Of a stretch of 64,000 nt of DNA, positions 11,701-24,831 are shown piece after piece. Origin of the DNA: Mycteria americana. Lineage: Eukaryota; Chordata; Aves; Ciconiiformes; Ciconiidae. The notes below the pieces were generated by a model, which was given only the letters and a program-made list of their open reading frames with translations, had not been told where the DNA came from and ran no database searches. The translations under genes and the position numbers were made by a program. The stretch covers positions 29,110,501-29,174,500 of the forward strand of contig NC_134373.1 of the NCBI RefSeq assembly GCF_035582795.1, written 5' to 3'. How positions within the stretch are numbered: the first letter of the stretch is position 1; every line of letters begins with the position of its first letter.

Positions 11701-14700
11701 TAAATTGTGCTCTCATTTCTTCATAGGCTATCTGATTTTTTTTCTTCTCTGAAAGTCAGAGGTATTTTTTTTTCTTCTATGAAATAGGATTGATATACTG
11801 AAAAGGCAGACCAAGGGTAGAAATTTCACAGATGTTTTACAAGTAGTTTATGGACTAATGAAAAATCAAAGGTAATGCTTCACCTGTTTGTAGCCGTTTA
11901 TAAGCTGACCTGCTGCAGTAAAAGTAATGTCATAGATCTCTCCACTGAGTGCAGCCTGTGAAGGAATCTAAGGCTATCTATCTCAGACACCTGTTCCTTT
12001 CATCTTCAAATCTTATCTTAAATATTAACAATATCATGTTCCAGTTCCTTCATATCAGAACGTAAGAAGAGGCACACGAATTATGGATTTCCTTCTCAAA
12101 GTCTTTTTCTTCTTGTCATGAGAAGAGGTCATGGTCATGAGACACACCGGACTGCTCAGTTTCAGAGCAGTGTCCTGTATTTGTTAGGAAGACATATAAA
12201 GGCTTCTGTGCTTCACTGCCCGCTGCCTCTCAACTGGTGAAACACCTTCAGGAAGCAAATACATGAGCTGGTCTATGTGTCTTCTTAGGCTTCTTGGCCA
12301 ATGGGGTACCTGTGCATGCTAAACTTGATGGCGGTTTCAGCGATATGGATCCAGAGATCTCAGCCTTTCCAACTCCTTATGTCCCCATTTCTTAAAACAT
12401 AGTCAGAGGCTTAGAAAAATAAAAGATGGGTCTGGTTGTTGGGACCAATCCCCCAGGTATTTCTCTGCACCTCTTTGGGAAATTAATGATCCCAAGGACA
12501 ATAAACTGCAGTTTAATTTCACCGTGGTTTAGGCAATTTGAGCTGCCTAAGGGTAATATTGTCTGGTCATAGTTATAGAGTCCAGCATGGGGTGGGTAAG
12601 CAGAACTGCCAGGGCCGGAGGGGCTTGTAAAAATAAAGGGAGATCCCCTGCATTCACTGGCTGTTCTGCTCACCACCATATTTCTCCTTCTTCATGGCAT
12701 TATGTTTATACTGGCTAATTCTGTAAGCAGCATTTTTATCTTGCCCTCAATATCTCGTGGCAGTGAGCCCCAGAGCGTGCTCTGTGGAGCAGTAATTCAT
12801 CCTCTGCATTTTACATCTGGACAGAATAATTTCTTTGTTCTGGGAGAGTAAATAAGAATGTCAGATTTACCTTCCTCAGGTCATGTCTCTCTATATTGTG
12901 ATTTTTCTAACTCTGCTCCTCTCTAAACTAAACAATATTAAGCTATTTCAATTTCTTCTATCATTATCCATAATGGACTTTCAGAGCTAAGAGAGGTGAG
13001 AATAAATATGAGAAGAGATCATTGTTTTTTTCACAGAAAGCTGATCACATAACTTTTGTTTTACACAGCTCTCAACTGTTTACTTATTTACTGATTTAGC
13101 AGAGGAGTAGGAGCAGATAGTACTGATGGAGACAGCCATAGTGAGAGGGTAGCGTAGCTAAATGAGTTTGCAGAAAAGATTGGAAAGGAGGAAGTGAAAT
13201 CACTGAGCAAACAGCACAAGGAAGACTGCAGAGCCTGATTAGCCTGGGGAAAAAAGCATGATGAAGGTAAAAGAAGGGTATAGTGGGCTGAACTCAACGA
13301 CCTATAGGTGGTAGCACTAGCTGAAATATTTAATTGACCTATTGCTGGAGAGTTTTTTGCTTCTTGTCATCCAAAGGTAAAAGGAAAATATAGACCATGT
13401 CGAAACCATATACCAAACCCTATTAATTATTAATATTAAAAATGCTTAAATATTTTTCCATTAGAATATATATTTCACTAAAAAAAAGTCATTGTCCACT
13501 GAAAAATCAGAACACAAAAATTTTTTAAAATAATTGTGAACCAATTACACCATATGTTTTTAATAGCTGAAATGATCCATTAAAATAGTGGAGACACAAA
13601 TAGTCAGACATGAATATCAGGCACAAAGAGGTGCAGAAGGAAGTGAAACCTAAACATGCAGATTCCCTATGTTTTCCTCTAATGATTTATCACTTCTTTA
13701 TTAAATCTGTTAGAGTTTTACTTCTTTATTCTTTGTGTCAGTCTGGGTTATTTATTTTTACAGTCTACCACGAAGAGTGCTGGGGAATTCTGGAGTTCCC
13801 TGTGCTTTGGTAAACTGTATATTTTCTAATCACTAGAGAAGAAGCTGATGTTCTGTAATATCAACTTTATAATCTCTATATTGCAGTATTTCTGCATCAA
13901 AGCTGTCAGGACAATTTCCCCATAGGAGCCCCTGCAGCAATTCCACAACAAATATGAATGTAGAGAATATCCTACGTAGTTCTTTGTTTTAATGAACTAG
14001 TTTAAACAGAAGGGCTTTGGGAACTGCCTGACAATTTTGCTGAGAATGAACAAAGCAGATGAAGACTCAGTTTCTGCTCCTTTATGCTGAACAGTGTTGG
14101 TTACATGGAATTAAAAACTGTAGTAAAAGGCAAAAAGCTGTTGCCAGCTCCCCGCCAGCCAGCAGAACAAGTAACATTTTGGCTGGTCAGATAGAAGCAG
14201 TGAATGATTTGGGGTTTCAAGCTTAATGGAGTTAATAGGGCACTTGGAAGAAGATGAAACCACAATGAGCCTCCTACCTTACTTTGACGTTACAGTTTTT
14301 GAGAGAGGGCTTTTCAGCATCACTTTTGCAACTCTTCTGGAAGAATTGTGCACAAAGGGCTGCTTATTACTGTCATTTAATCTAGATCCTATTAAAATCA
14401 AGGGAACATTCAGACATTTAAGTGTATATTTTCAATTTTTACATATGTTACATAACCATAAGAAAGAGACCTGGAAGTAACATACAGCAAAACAAGTGTC
14501 AGTCATGTTGGAAGTAAAATTGGAGATAATTTCATGGATTTGAAGGATGGTTTAAAAATCTGGGAGGAAGACCTCTCAAAAATCAGACCTTTTTGTCTAG
14601 GCTTAAATGAGTATTTTAGGAGAAATTACAGTATCATCTGAGGTAGACTATGAAACAGGTTTTCTGTACCTTATACCTGGTTCTCTTATTCCTCTGCTAT

Positions 14701-15461
14701 ACACACTCAGTGACTTTATCTGTCCGTGTTTTCTTCTCCTGTCACCTATCTGTGCAGCTAAGCTCTTTCCTAAGGGATTTATTTGCACAGTGTTGAGCAT
14801 ATGGAGCCTGACTGCAGTAACTGTTGCTGCTATATTACTTTTTAACAACAGTGCTCATGAAGACACAGTGATGTTTTATGATGCAATTATCTTATGACCC
14901 TTGGAAAAAAAAATCAACAAAAATGTTTTCAAATGTCCCCTCCTTCCCCACTATGATGCCAGGAAAAACTGGAGCATAACCTGGATACGTCACCATAAAT
15001 TAAAAATTTAAATAGCTAGGACAGAGTTTCAGGGTTTTTTTTTAGAAAACATGACAGATCATTTCCCTAGATGTAAGAATGGAGTAATTCCACTTAAAAT
15101 GTCACAGCCACTGGTTTGCATCTATATGAAGGACAGTGCAGTCCCTCATTCAGATAAGCCAAGATGAGTAGTAAAACCTCAAAACATAAAAAAAACAATG
15201 AGAAGGATCTAAAGAAACTTGCAGTTCAAGCTCTGGATAACATCACTGATATCTGTTTGTTTCCATGGAGCCTGTCATAACACTCTGAAGAGCTGGAGAG
15301 GGAGTGCATACCACAAGTTCCAGCCTCTATACCCATCCCAATCAAAACAATGTTTCAGGTATAGGAATAAACCAAAAAACTAGGTCAGTATCAGATGATA
15401 GGATGGCATCCAGCATATTCTGAATCCACTCTGGCAAGGAGCTTTGTGCAATCTATATGCC

Positions 15462-15515
15462 CTGGAATTATATATCTGGAATTATATATTATATAATCCT
15501 ATATATCTGGAATTA
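15462..15515. repeat. AT-rich repeat with three CTGGAATTA units
   Basis: CTGGAATTA occurs at 15462-15470, 15476-15484 and 15507-15515, separated by alternating TATA-rich sequence that also contains the self-complementary run ATTATATATTATATAAT. This is a small local duplication in low-complexity DNA. Confidence 0.8.
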
Positions 15516-18500
15516 CTGACTCTCACTTCAGAGTTTCTTAGGTGGTGAACACACAAACTACCAGCAGCCCCATCAAAGCATCTTTGTGCTCTGAAGATGG
15601 AAAGCTATTGATACTGCTTCCAAAAAATCTCTGCTGAGGCCATTGCTTAATTAAAGGCAGAGGAGCCTCTGAAAGAAGCTGCCACATAGCAAAGCAGATC
15701 ACGTGTGATATTCCTGCATGATGATATACTAGGGACCAGGCTGGATGTCTGTGATTTTTCTTGTGCTCATCTTGCTGTTTTGGGTCAAAGCCTAAGTTAA
15801 AAACAGAGATTAGATGGAAGCATGGAGACTGAACTCATCAGCTGCTATTAAACACGGTGGTCTGAATGCAATCTGTTGCTAAAATGTCTTTGAAGTGTTG
15901 ATTGATGAAGGCTGAAAGGACAGAGGCAAGGAAAGAATAACTTCAGATTTTCTGTTTCTTTTCCTTTTTGTCAAGTATTCACACCTGGAGACAGAAACAG
16001 GAGACTGAGCTACCACACTACTTAGCTTAAACAGCCATTTGTACAACAGGCCTTTCATATGAAACTGTTATTCCTTTAATTTATGTGAGCCAGAAGAGTC
16101 TCCTTTGAAGGCAATTGTCCTGAGTCACCTTGCATTTTAAGTTTGAAACTGAGTTGCCTCAGCATGAAATTTGTGTAAAAGAAGACATGGTTAATACCAC
16201 TGAGCTAAGGCAGCGTGGGGAGGATAAATCTCCACGGACTCAGAAGCTCTCTTCGCATAAACTTTCACACATCTATTAGTTTCAGTGGACATATGTGGAC
16301 TAGGACTTGGAACCTACTACATCTGCATAATCTGGGAAAATACTTTACATGGAAAGGGCTCATTATTTTTGCAAGCAAGCAGAGAGAACAAGTGCCAAGC
16401 AAATATTGTGTGGCTGTTCTCAAGCAAACAGAAAAGGTCTGTGGCATTTTCCTCTTCACATACCTAGGGAAATTCTGCAGCAGCTTAATCTGTTTGTTTA
16501 GGGACTTGTAGGAGAGGTCGTGAATCCATGCAAAACTCTACTGATGATAATAATGTTAACAACTTTCTCAAGAGCAGACAGGCTAAGGCAAGGGAGAACA
16601 TGGTAATGAACTGACAAAAGAAGACCTGGCGGTAGATTCACACTGCACCACAGTTTTATTAACGTTTTGCTACCAGGGCATTTGATGATGGAGGGGAATG
16701 CCCAGATCTTTGGATCTGATCAAGTTCTGATTCTGTTGTCTTCTCCTCAGGTTGCTGTTCTGGCATTGTCACCATAGTAGATCAATGCTGTACACTAGTG
16801 GAAGGCTGTCAAGCAGGTAATTTTTCACTTGCAGCTTCTGTTCAGGGAATATGATCAGGAATGTTTTTATATAAGGACAACAGGATGCACTGTCTATTGA
16901 AAAAGGTACAATTAAAGGAGTCTGAGCAAGAAGAAAAGTAGAGCTGAAGTCCTGTTGGTAACTCCAGGTGCTGCTGACCCCAGAACATGACTTTGAGCAA
17001 GTTCCCTAGAACTTCATTGTTTCTTCCATGGCTTTTAGTTTCTCATTCCAGTTAGCATGTGAAACCCTGATGAGCTTTTCTGTGTTCCCACATATGCTGT
17101 GGGCAATGTCCCATATATTTGCTCTGCCCCCAATACCTATCGCTTAAAGAAATCCTCCCTTCCACAGCAGTGAATGACTAGGAGTTTTCCTGGCTAGGTG
17201 CACTCTTAGAGGAAATCCGGTGAAATTGGCTCATTTGGTGCATTAGCTAGATCTTCTTAGAATACCCCCTCCACACTGACAATCTTGTTAAGACACTGCC
17301 AGTCTCGCATCTGGTCTCTCACCTCAGTTACAGGCTTCTGCAAATCTGGTGGCTAGCCATCCACTCTTTGTCACAGGCATCATTTTACCAAAGAAAAACT
17401 TAATATCGCAAGAACTCTATTCAACTCACTTAACATTTGCCATCGAAAACAGAGGTGTCCAGGCCAATCTAGCTTTCTAGTCTTCCCCTATATTGAATGC
17501 AGAGAAGAAGGAGCAATTCAGAAGGTTTTGCTGTACCTACTTTATAATCAGCGTATGCACCAGTGTCTGGATAGGATCACTGAGTGATTAGTCTGTGCTC
17601 TTCATTGGCTACAGAGGGAGCTGAGACAAGATGCTGAAGCATTACAGGGCTGAAGTTAGGATACATCTTCTATCCCATGAGTACTGCATCATTCAAAATC
17701 ACCACTGAAGGTCTGTCAGGAACAGGAACACAGCCAGCTCCTCTATCTTGTTTCTTTCTTTACTCTTCCCTTTTTTCTTCAGGAATATGAAAGACTAATT
17801 ATGTGGATCTAAATTCAAAGTGCTTGTTATAACTTTTAGATTTTGAATGGGATAAAACAAGGTTTCCTTCCTCCAAAATAATAATAAAAAAAGAAGATAT
17901 TACATTTGGACAATGTAAGTGTCTGGCCTGAGCAATCTAAGATTCATTCTTCCTGTGAAGAGGCAAACTCACCTGCTTTCTTCACCACAATAACAATATT
18001 TTGATTTATTCTGCTCGGTTTTTCCACAATTACATGAAAGAATAAAACACCTTCCTAGAGCTGTAGTAATCAACTACTCAACTATTTTTTCCCTGCTCTT
18101 TAAAAGGCATCAGACAACCCAGTGTTGCAGCTGTTTCCAAAGCTTGTTGCTTCAAAGGCAGGTTCACACCTTCAACAGACAGCACTGATATGCTGTGGTG
18201 ACAGCCCATGTATGTCAGGGATTAGGAAATGTAGGAGGCAACAGAGATGCTTCAGCTGGTCTTTGGTATAAATGAAATCTGATTTACTGCAGTGAGATTT
18301 GGTCCGGCTCTTAGTTTATCTACGTCTCTACTGCCTGTTCACTGCAGAACATCATTACTTAATGGGACTCAGTGCTGCCCTTAATTGAGCTTAGAGAATA
18401 ATAGATACTGGAAAATTAATGGTGAGGAGGACTAAGGGATGTTAGGGCCTATACTACCAATGAATCACTGGATTTTTGCCCACTGCCACCAGAATGGACA

Positions 18501-18520
18501 AAACATGGATGGACTTGTTT

Positions 18521-18576
18521 GTAGAAGCTGATGTGTAGAAGCTGATGTGTAGAAGCTGATCTGTAGAAGCTGATGG
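18521..18576. repeat. 14-bp tandem repeat, four copies
   Basis: The unit GTAGAAGCTGATGT is repeated four times head to tail (18521, 18535, 18549, 18563). The first two copies are identical, the third ends CT and the fourth ends GG. This is a minisatellite-like expansion with little divergence, so it arose recently or is still slipping. Confidence 0.97.
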
Positions 18577-21500
18577 TGATAATCAAGGGATATTTTAGAA
18601 CTTTCTCCAGTTTAAGAGATGCTCTGGAGCCCTGGAAGCAACATAAGGTTCCTCTCTTCCTGCTGGTCAAACATTCAGATAAATAACCTCCATTTAAAAC
18701 TGAAACATAGGCTATTTCCTTTTTGTCTGAGAAGTGAATGATTTTGAATCCATTTAAATGCTTTCTTTTCATTTCAGTAAAAGTATTGTCAATTTGTTTT
18801 CCCTCCTCAGAGCCTCAAATTCTGTTACGAAGCATCCAAATTTTGGTAAGATTTTGTATGCAGGTTTTGGTGAAGAAAAAGAAAGTAAATAAAAAGGTAT
18901 TTTTGCATGTGGGAAAATCCAATTTTATTATGGTTGAAAATACTTCATAAACCCCAGCTTTTAAGTGAAAATCATTTTCCAATTAGAATAATACAAACAA
19001 AACACTACCATTCATTCTTTCATTCATATTTTTTTTTAAACAAAATTTATTATAGGACTCCCTGAAAGGAATAACGCAGTCTTTCATCAATGATCAAATC
19101 CCATCTCGAAATGTATCAGGCCTTGCTGGCTGAATTATACTGAATTTGGGAATTTTGCTTTGGTGTAATGCTGCCTGATGTGTGACTTGCTATTCAATAT
19201 GGTTGTTAGAAGGACTTATCTGCAAAGCAATTGCTTCATATCATACCTGTAGGACAAGAGGGTATTTTTTTAAACTTTTAGTTTTCAAAGGAAATCTACT
19301 TTGCTTTCCTCATTTCAAAAGGCAATGCAAGGTTCTCCAAGTGTATGTAAAACTCTGCTGGCACCTAATGTATGCATAAAGACTAGCTTCAGTTTAGCTT
19401 GTTGCATCCCTCATTTCAAGCTACTGGAGATCATTAACTCCAAAGTAAAGCTTTCTTATAGAAAGCTAGTTACCTTGCTTTCTCTCCCAGCAGTCTAATC
19501 ATAATTTATTTAGTACTTGGTGTTACATGGTACTTTGATCCTGTAGGATACAACGCTGTTACTGGATACAGTTTCAACTGACCTTTATATGGTCCATCCA
19601 ACACAGATGCAGCCTTTTGAACACACAACCTGACTTTTCAAACTACTGTTTTCATGCTAAACCCATTACTGCTCAGAATCTGGATACCAAGTCACCCCTT
19701 CAATGCGCATGAGCTTCAGGTGGAAACCAGCTGCAATTGCAGGGGTAGTACAGAAACTGTAAAAGCTTATTCAACAAAATACTGCCCTTGACTTTGGCTC
19801 AGTATAGGCCAGTTTGTCTCCTTTATAGTCTGGCCAGGGAAAAGGACAGTGTGCAGTGCTCCTTCCCCAGGACAGGTTATATTATCCTTGGCAAACTGCT
19901 GTGCTAATCTCCTTTCTGTCTACTACACTGAGCACTAGCTAAGGCATTTCTATGCTGTGCTTCCTAAGTCGCAACCCCCTTCACGTTCAAGAGGTGTTTC
20001 TCTTGAGCAAGAGAAAAATATTTAATCCTTTTTCACGTACTGCTGTTCTACACATACTCCAGGACGTGTTTGGGTGGAGAAACTCCCACTCCCATTGTAC
20101 AGCATCAGATGAGCAATCCCCCCTGCACCAGGCAGGGGGCTAACAGTTCTTGGCTTCCTAGCATAAGGACCACATCCTATTTGAATGGAAAAACTGAGTC
20201 TCTGAAGTGAATGTGTAAAAACGTAAAAAAATCAGTTTTAAGAAGCTGGGGTACTTGTTCATGTGTCACCACGTATTTTGGCTGAAAACATTCTTAGCAA
20301 GAAGAAAGGCAATGCTGAGGAGAAATCATTTTCCCTCTGTGAGTGGCAGCATTATTAATCTGTGTGATTAATTCTGTGACTATTAAAGAAACTGCAAGGC
20401 ACTCTCCATTTAGTTAATATCACTAACAAATACACATCTGTCACTCAAAATGCTGTGTACTCAGCAATGTTGTTCTTACGATATTAAATATTTACTGTTT
20501 ATTATGATTGTTACTTTTGTTATTTATTGGCTTGCAGCAGCCAAAAACATGCCAGGCAGCCTGGGGAGGAACTAGAAAACATTTTCAAACCAGGCTGCCT
20601 TAAAGTGCGGCGCTTAAATACAACATTAGATATTTTGGCCTTGGTTCACAGAAGTCCTTCTCACCATATGTCCGAATCCTGCAGGGTGGGTGTTAAGCAC
20701 ACGCTGCAGTTATTTGCTGGGGAGGGAAGGAATTAAGAGGAGTTTTGCTGGGTCAGGGCTGTGGCCCATGGCTAGAAGCATCCTCCTGCCTTTCACTGAC
20801 AATGGCTTTTCCTCTTAGGTAGTGCTGAAAATGGGAGCAAAATTTGGTGGAGATTCACAGATTGTTTTCCTATGAGGACATTTCCAGCAGATGGATCTTG
20901 ATATTGTGTTTACACATATTTATTTCTGTTCTCAGCCTGAGTAGTTAGAAATGCCTGATTGATACAAAACTTCCTCTGTCTGAGCAGCACCAATGGTCTG
21001 CAATCCATTCACAGAAGGCCCCACCAATCCGTTAATGCATTTTTAAGACTTCACAGCCCTCGTATCTCTTTGGACCTATGATTCTGATAGCAGAAATTTA
21101 GCGCTTAAGAAGGAAGCAGCAAACCAACTTATAATAATAGTAACTTATAAGGATGCCTCTGATGTAACACATTAATTTCTGTCCAAAATACATGCATTGA
21201 TTTTGAGGTAGCTTTTATGAAACTGCTATTAAATTGTGGATGAGTACAACTATAGCAAATATTGCTTCTTATCATGTCATTATCTTCCTTTTCTTATGAT
21301 TCCTAAGGAGCTGAATGAAGCTATGATAATAATTGCAGTGATGTTCAATTTCCATGCCTCAAAAAACAGCTGAGTTTTGACAGGAGAGATATTTCCCTTC
21401 ATGATGTAAAATCGTTTAATTTTTCAGGTTCTTCACCTTGTCTGTAACTTCTTACTCAGGTGGCATTAAGTATAGATTTTAGAGGAAAAAACCAGACTAG

Positions 21501-22370
21501 ATAGACCTAAATGAACATTCATTCAAGTACTTACTCTAAGTAAGGAGTTTGCAAATTGTTAATGAAGTTGGGAAAGAAATTTCAAGTGAAGGAAAAACAT
21601 GTTTTCTATGTATTGTATTCTGTTGTTTTCTGCCTGGCGTGACTTTATTTTTCTGTTGTATTTGTATTGCATGTTTTTTTATACCTTGTAAAATGAAGTA
21701 AAATTCTGTTCTCAAAGCATTTCTTTCTCAGGTTTTGATAAATGACTATATTTCCATAGACTTCACTGAATTGCTTTTAATTGAGATCATTTGTTATGAG
21801 ATGATATCGGAGCTCAAGACCAATGGCTGGGTTTTCTCTCCACAATGTTGCTCCCAGCAAACAATCAGATAGGAGACTCTTCAGAAACATAGAGCCTTTT
21901 TAACTATCAGTATAACTCACCAGCAAATATAGAAGGTTATAACATCTTAAAATAATTTATGGTACTGTCAGGCCTGAAGAAGAAAAGACTTCTCTTGGGA
22001 AGCAGTTTCAGCAGGAACTTCAAAAATTGTATGTTTGATAAATAGCACCACGACTAACAATGTTCAAAGTGCGAGGATCAAGGGAACTTTAAATTAGGAA
22101 TTTAGACTCTCAGGTCCACATGAAACTATTATGGAGAAAGACGCTATGACCAAGCAAAAGACAAACATTTAATGTGTCAATGGAATCAACAAGAGAAACA
22201 TATCTACTGATCTTTTGGGATCTGAGTTTTGACCTGTCTGTATACCAGGTTGCCACTGATAAAAAGTGTGAATTTTTATCCTAAAAGAATAACATTTTCC
22301 ACCCATATAAAATTTTTGAGAATCTTAAACATTTTTCTATCTCATATTCAGGCCCAGCATTTAACATGTC

Positions 22371-22387
22371 AAAAAAAAAAAAAAAAA
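22371..22387. repeat. A17 homopolymer
   Basis: Seventeen adenines follow CATGTC. I looked upstream for a retrocopy or LINE 3' end and saw none, so this is probably a simple repeat and not a retroposition tail. Confidence 0.9.
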
Positions 22388-24815
22388 GTAGTAAACCAAT
22401 AATAATTATAGCTGAGAAAAATGAAGTATTACTGTTACATGATTTTGCAATGCTTATTATTTTTATTTTTCTGAGCTGCATTTTAGCTGATGTTTTAAAA
22501 CAATAAGTTGCTTCATCTGGAAATGGTTTCACAATGAAATGCTTTAGTTTGAAAATCTTGATTTTTTTCTTTTAAAACAAATTGCACCAAGAGGTCCACT
22601 GAAGCAGAAACTCATGAAAAGTACTGCTTCCTACTAACTGGCATTTTCAATGAAAAACATCTTATTGGCAGATTCTTTACAAGTTCTATCCCTTGTTATA
22701 GGCTGTGGCTTTTGGAATAAATGAGTTATTGAGGACCAGGAGTCACTTGCCTTAAAAGAATGGTCTGCTTACCCATAGGTTATCTAAGGATGGATGGCTA
22801 GATGTGCTTTAAAATTAGTTCCTCTTGACAATACAAAGGTACATAAAATGTTAAGCTTTGTTAAGGCTCCCTTCAGCTCCTGTGAACATAACTACTCAGC
22901 ATCCTGAATTTAGAGGATATCTGCATTCTGCTACTGTTATCTTGGTTCCTTTGCTAGGACCTTATGCTTTGACAGAGATAAGAAAGAGAGGATTTGCTGG
23001 TTGTGAATACTCATTATAACTGTAATGAATAAGATAACACTGATTAACAAAGAAATTAAGAGTTCTGTTCTTTGGAGAACAAGGTACCCCATTCCATCAA
23101 TCCATTTAAGTACTCAACATTAAACAGGTGAGTCGTTCTACTGATCCAAATTTCTTATAAACATCTGTTTTAGTGTTTTATTAACACATGGACTTTGCAA
23201 CAATTCCATTTTTCATCAAAAACTTATTTTAAAAATAAAGCTAATCAGAAACAGGAAAAATATGTTTTGACAGATTGAACAATCTGTCCATACCTTGATG
23301 TGTCTAAACAGTTGCATAAAATATTTTCTGTATGTCCACATCTCTGTATATTTGTGCAATACCTTCTTTTTCAATGTAATGCTCCCCTTTGAAACATTTT
23401 TTACATTATGGTGTTTAGTACAAACTTCCTAATTTCCTATTTAAATTACTGTTTGAGTCTTGGTACTGATTTCAGGATATTTCTGATAAGGAATCACTGT
23501 CTTTTCACAGAGAAGAAAGAATACAGACATAGCATCTTTGAGCTACAGATACCTAGAATACAGAGAAGAGAATAGCGGTATCTTTCATCTCTAAAGAGGT
23601 TTCAGGCCTCATGAACATTTCAGGGAGGAGCCCAAACCTGGGCCACAAGAATAGCATCATACTGGAATAACCTAAAAATCACACAAAAATATGGAATAGA
23701 AAATATTGCTCAAAAAAAAATACCACTGACCTGCTAGTCCAAAGCTTTGGGATTCAACTAGTTCCCTGTGTAAACACCCAGAGACTCACACAAACATACT
23801 CCCCTCCATACACCTATGCCTCTCACTTCTTTTTCTGTAGTGAGTCCTACAGAGGTGGAAAGAATTGTGTTGCACCTGACTTGCGTAGTGACCAATCTCA
23901 TCGGGACTGCTGTACTGATTGTAACACAAAAACCTTGGAATTTGTCTTTCAGCCTCACTCTTGAAAGTGGGCCCAGCAACACATCTGTCTATCTGTCTGT
24001 CTCCTGGTATTTCTACTGAATTGATCACTGAGGACAGTTTTCCCAGATGTGCAAAGGCAAATTACAGCGATGGGAAGTCTGTGTGTTGAGAAGGGAGACC
24101 ACAGAGTGGGAATAAGAGTAGTACTTAGGAGAGAGGTTGCTTAATATGCTCTGCAAAGTTGTTCCTTAGCAGCAACAAATACGTTGCCCATGACCTGACT
24201 TTCCAAAGTCTTTTCTTTATCATCACAGCTTCCAAGGTGGGGGGAGAGAACCAAAAAAGACAAAAACTACAAAAAAAAAGACTTGTCTTCAGAAATGGAT
24301 TTAACCAAGAAAAGCTTTCGAGAGGGGCTGGGACAACCGCTTGTCCGACACAGGGCTCTTTTTTTCATTAAGTTGTTACCTTCCCAGTGTCTCTCTTTAA
24401 CTGTCTTGCTCTCTCAACAGTTGAAAACTGCCACAGGTGTTTAAAATGCATGCCAAGTCCCACTCTATTACATGTATACAAAGCAGCCATGCAATGCTCA
24501 AAAGGCAGCCTGGCCTCTTCCCTGTTGCTGCTTGCCAATTATGGCACAATGGATCTTATTTATACCCTAAGTTGGACTGTCTTTAAGTTCCTTTCTCATA
24601 TTGGCAGTTTTAGGAGAAGTTAACTGCACTGGGTAAGCTGTGATCCAAAATGCAATGTCAGGGAGCTGTTCCACCAAAACTACAAGAGCGACCTCATTTT
24701 AATATGTTACCCTTATGCGCTCCCTCTGGGAACCGGGCAGGCTTCAGCTGAGAGTCACATTTAGGAGTTTTGCTGATGTGATCCTTTGCCAGCTAGATAA
24801 TCACCTCTTAAAACC

Positions 24816-24831
24816 AGGCAGGCAGGCAGGC
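24816..24831. repeat. (AGGC)4 microsatellite
   Basis: Four AGGC units in a row follow AAAACC. This is a short GC-rich tetranucleotide run inside the candidate conserved block at 24630-25190. Confidence 0.9.

Noticed and set aside
13288..13315. CR1-like GGGCTGAACTCAACGACCTA
   Set aside because: It is similar to part of the CR1 3' UTR, but no octamer end follows and the match is brief.
16751..16816. Insulin-family A-chain similarity (GIV..DQCC)
   Set aside because: Extra residues interrupt the conserved spacing, no B chain or second half is nearby, and the resemblance rests on about seven residues.
16988..17015. MIR-like GACTTTGAGCAAGTTCCCTA
   Set aside because: Only about 20 bases resemble the MIR core, and the flanks do not continue it.
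22371..22387. Poly-A as the tail of a processed pseudogene
   Set aside because: No coding or gene-like sequence lies upstream and no flanking target duplication was seen.
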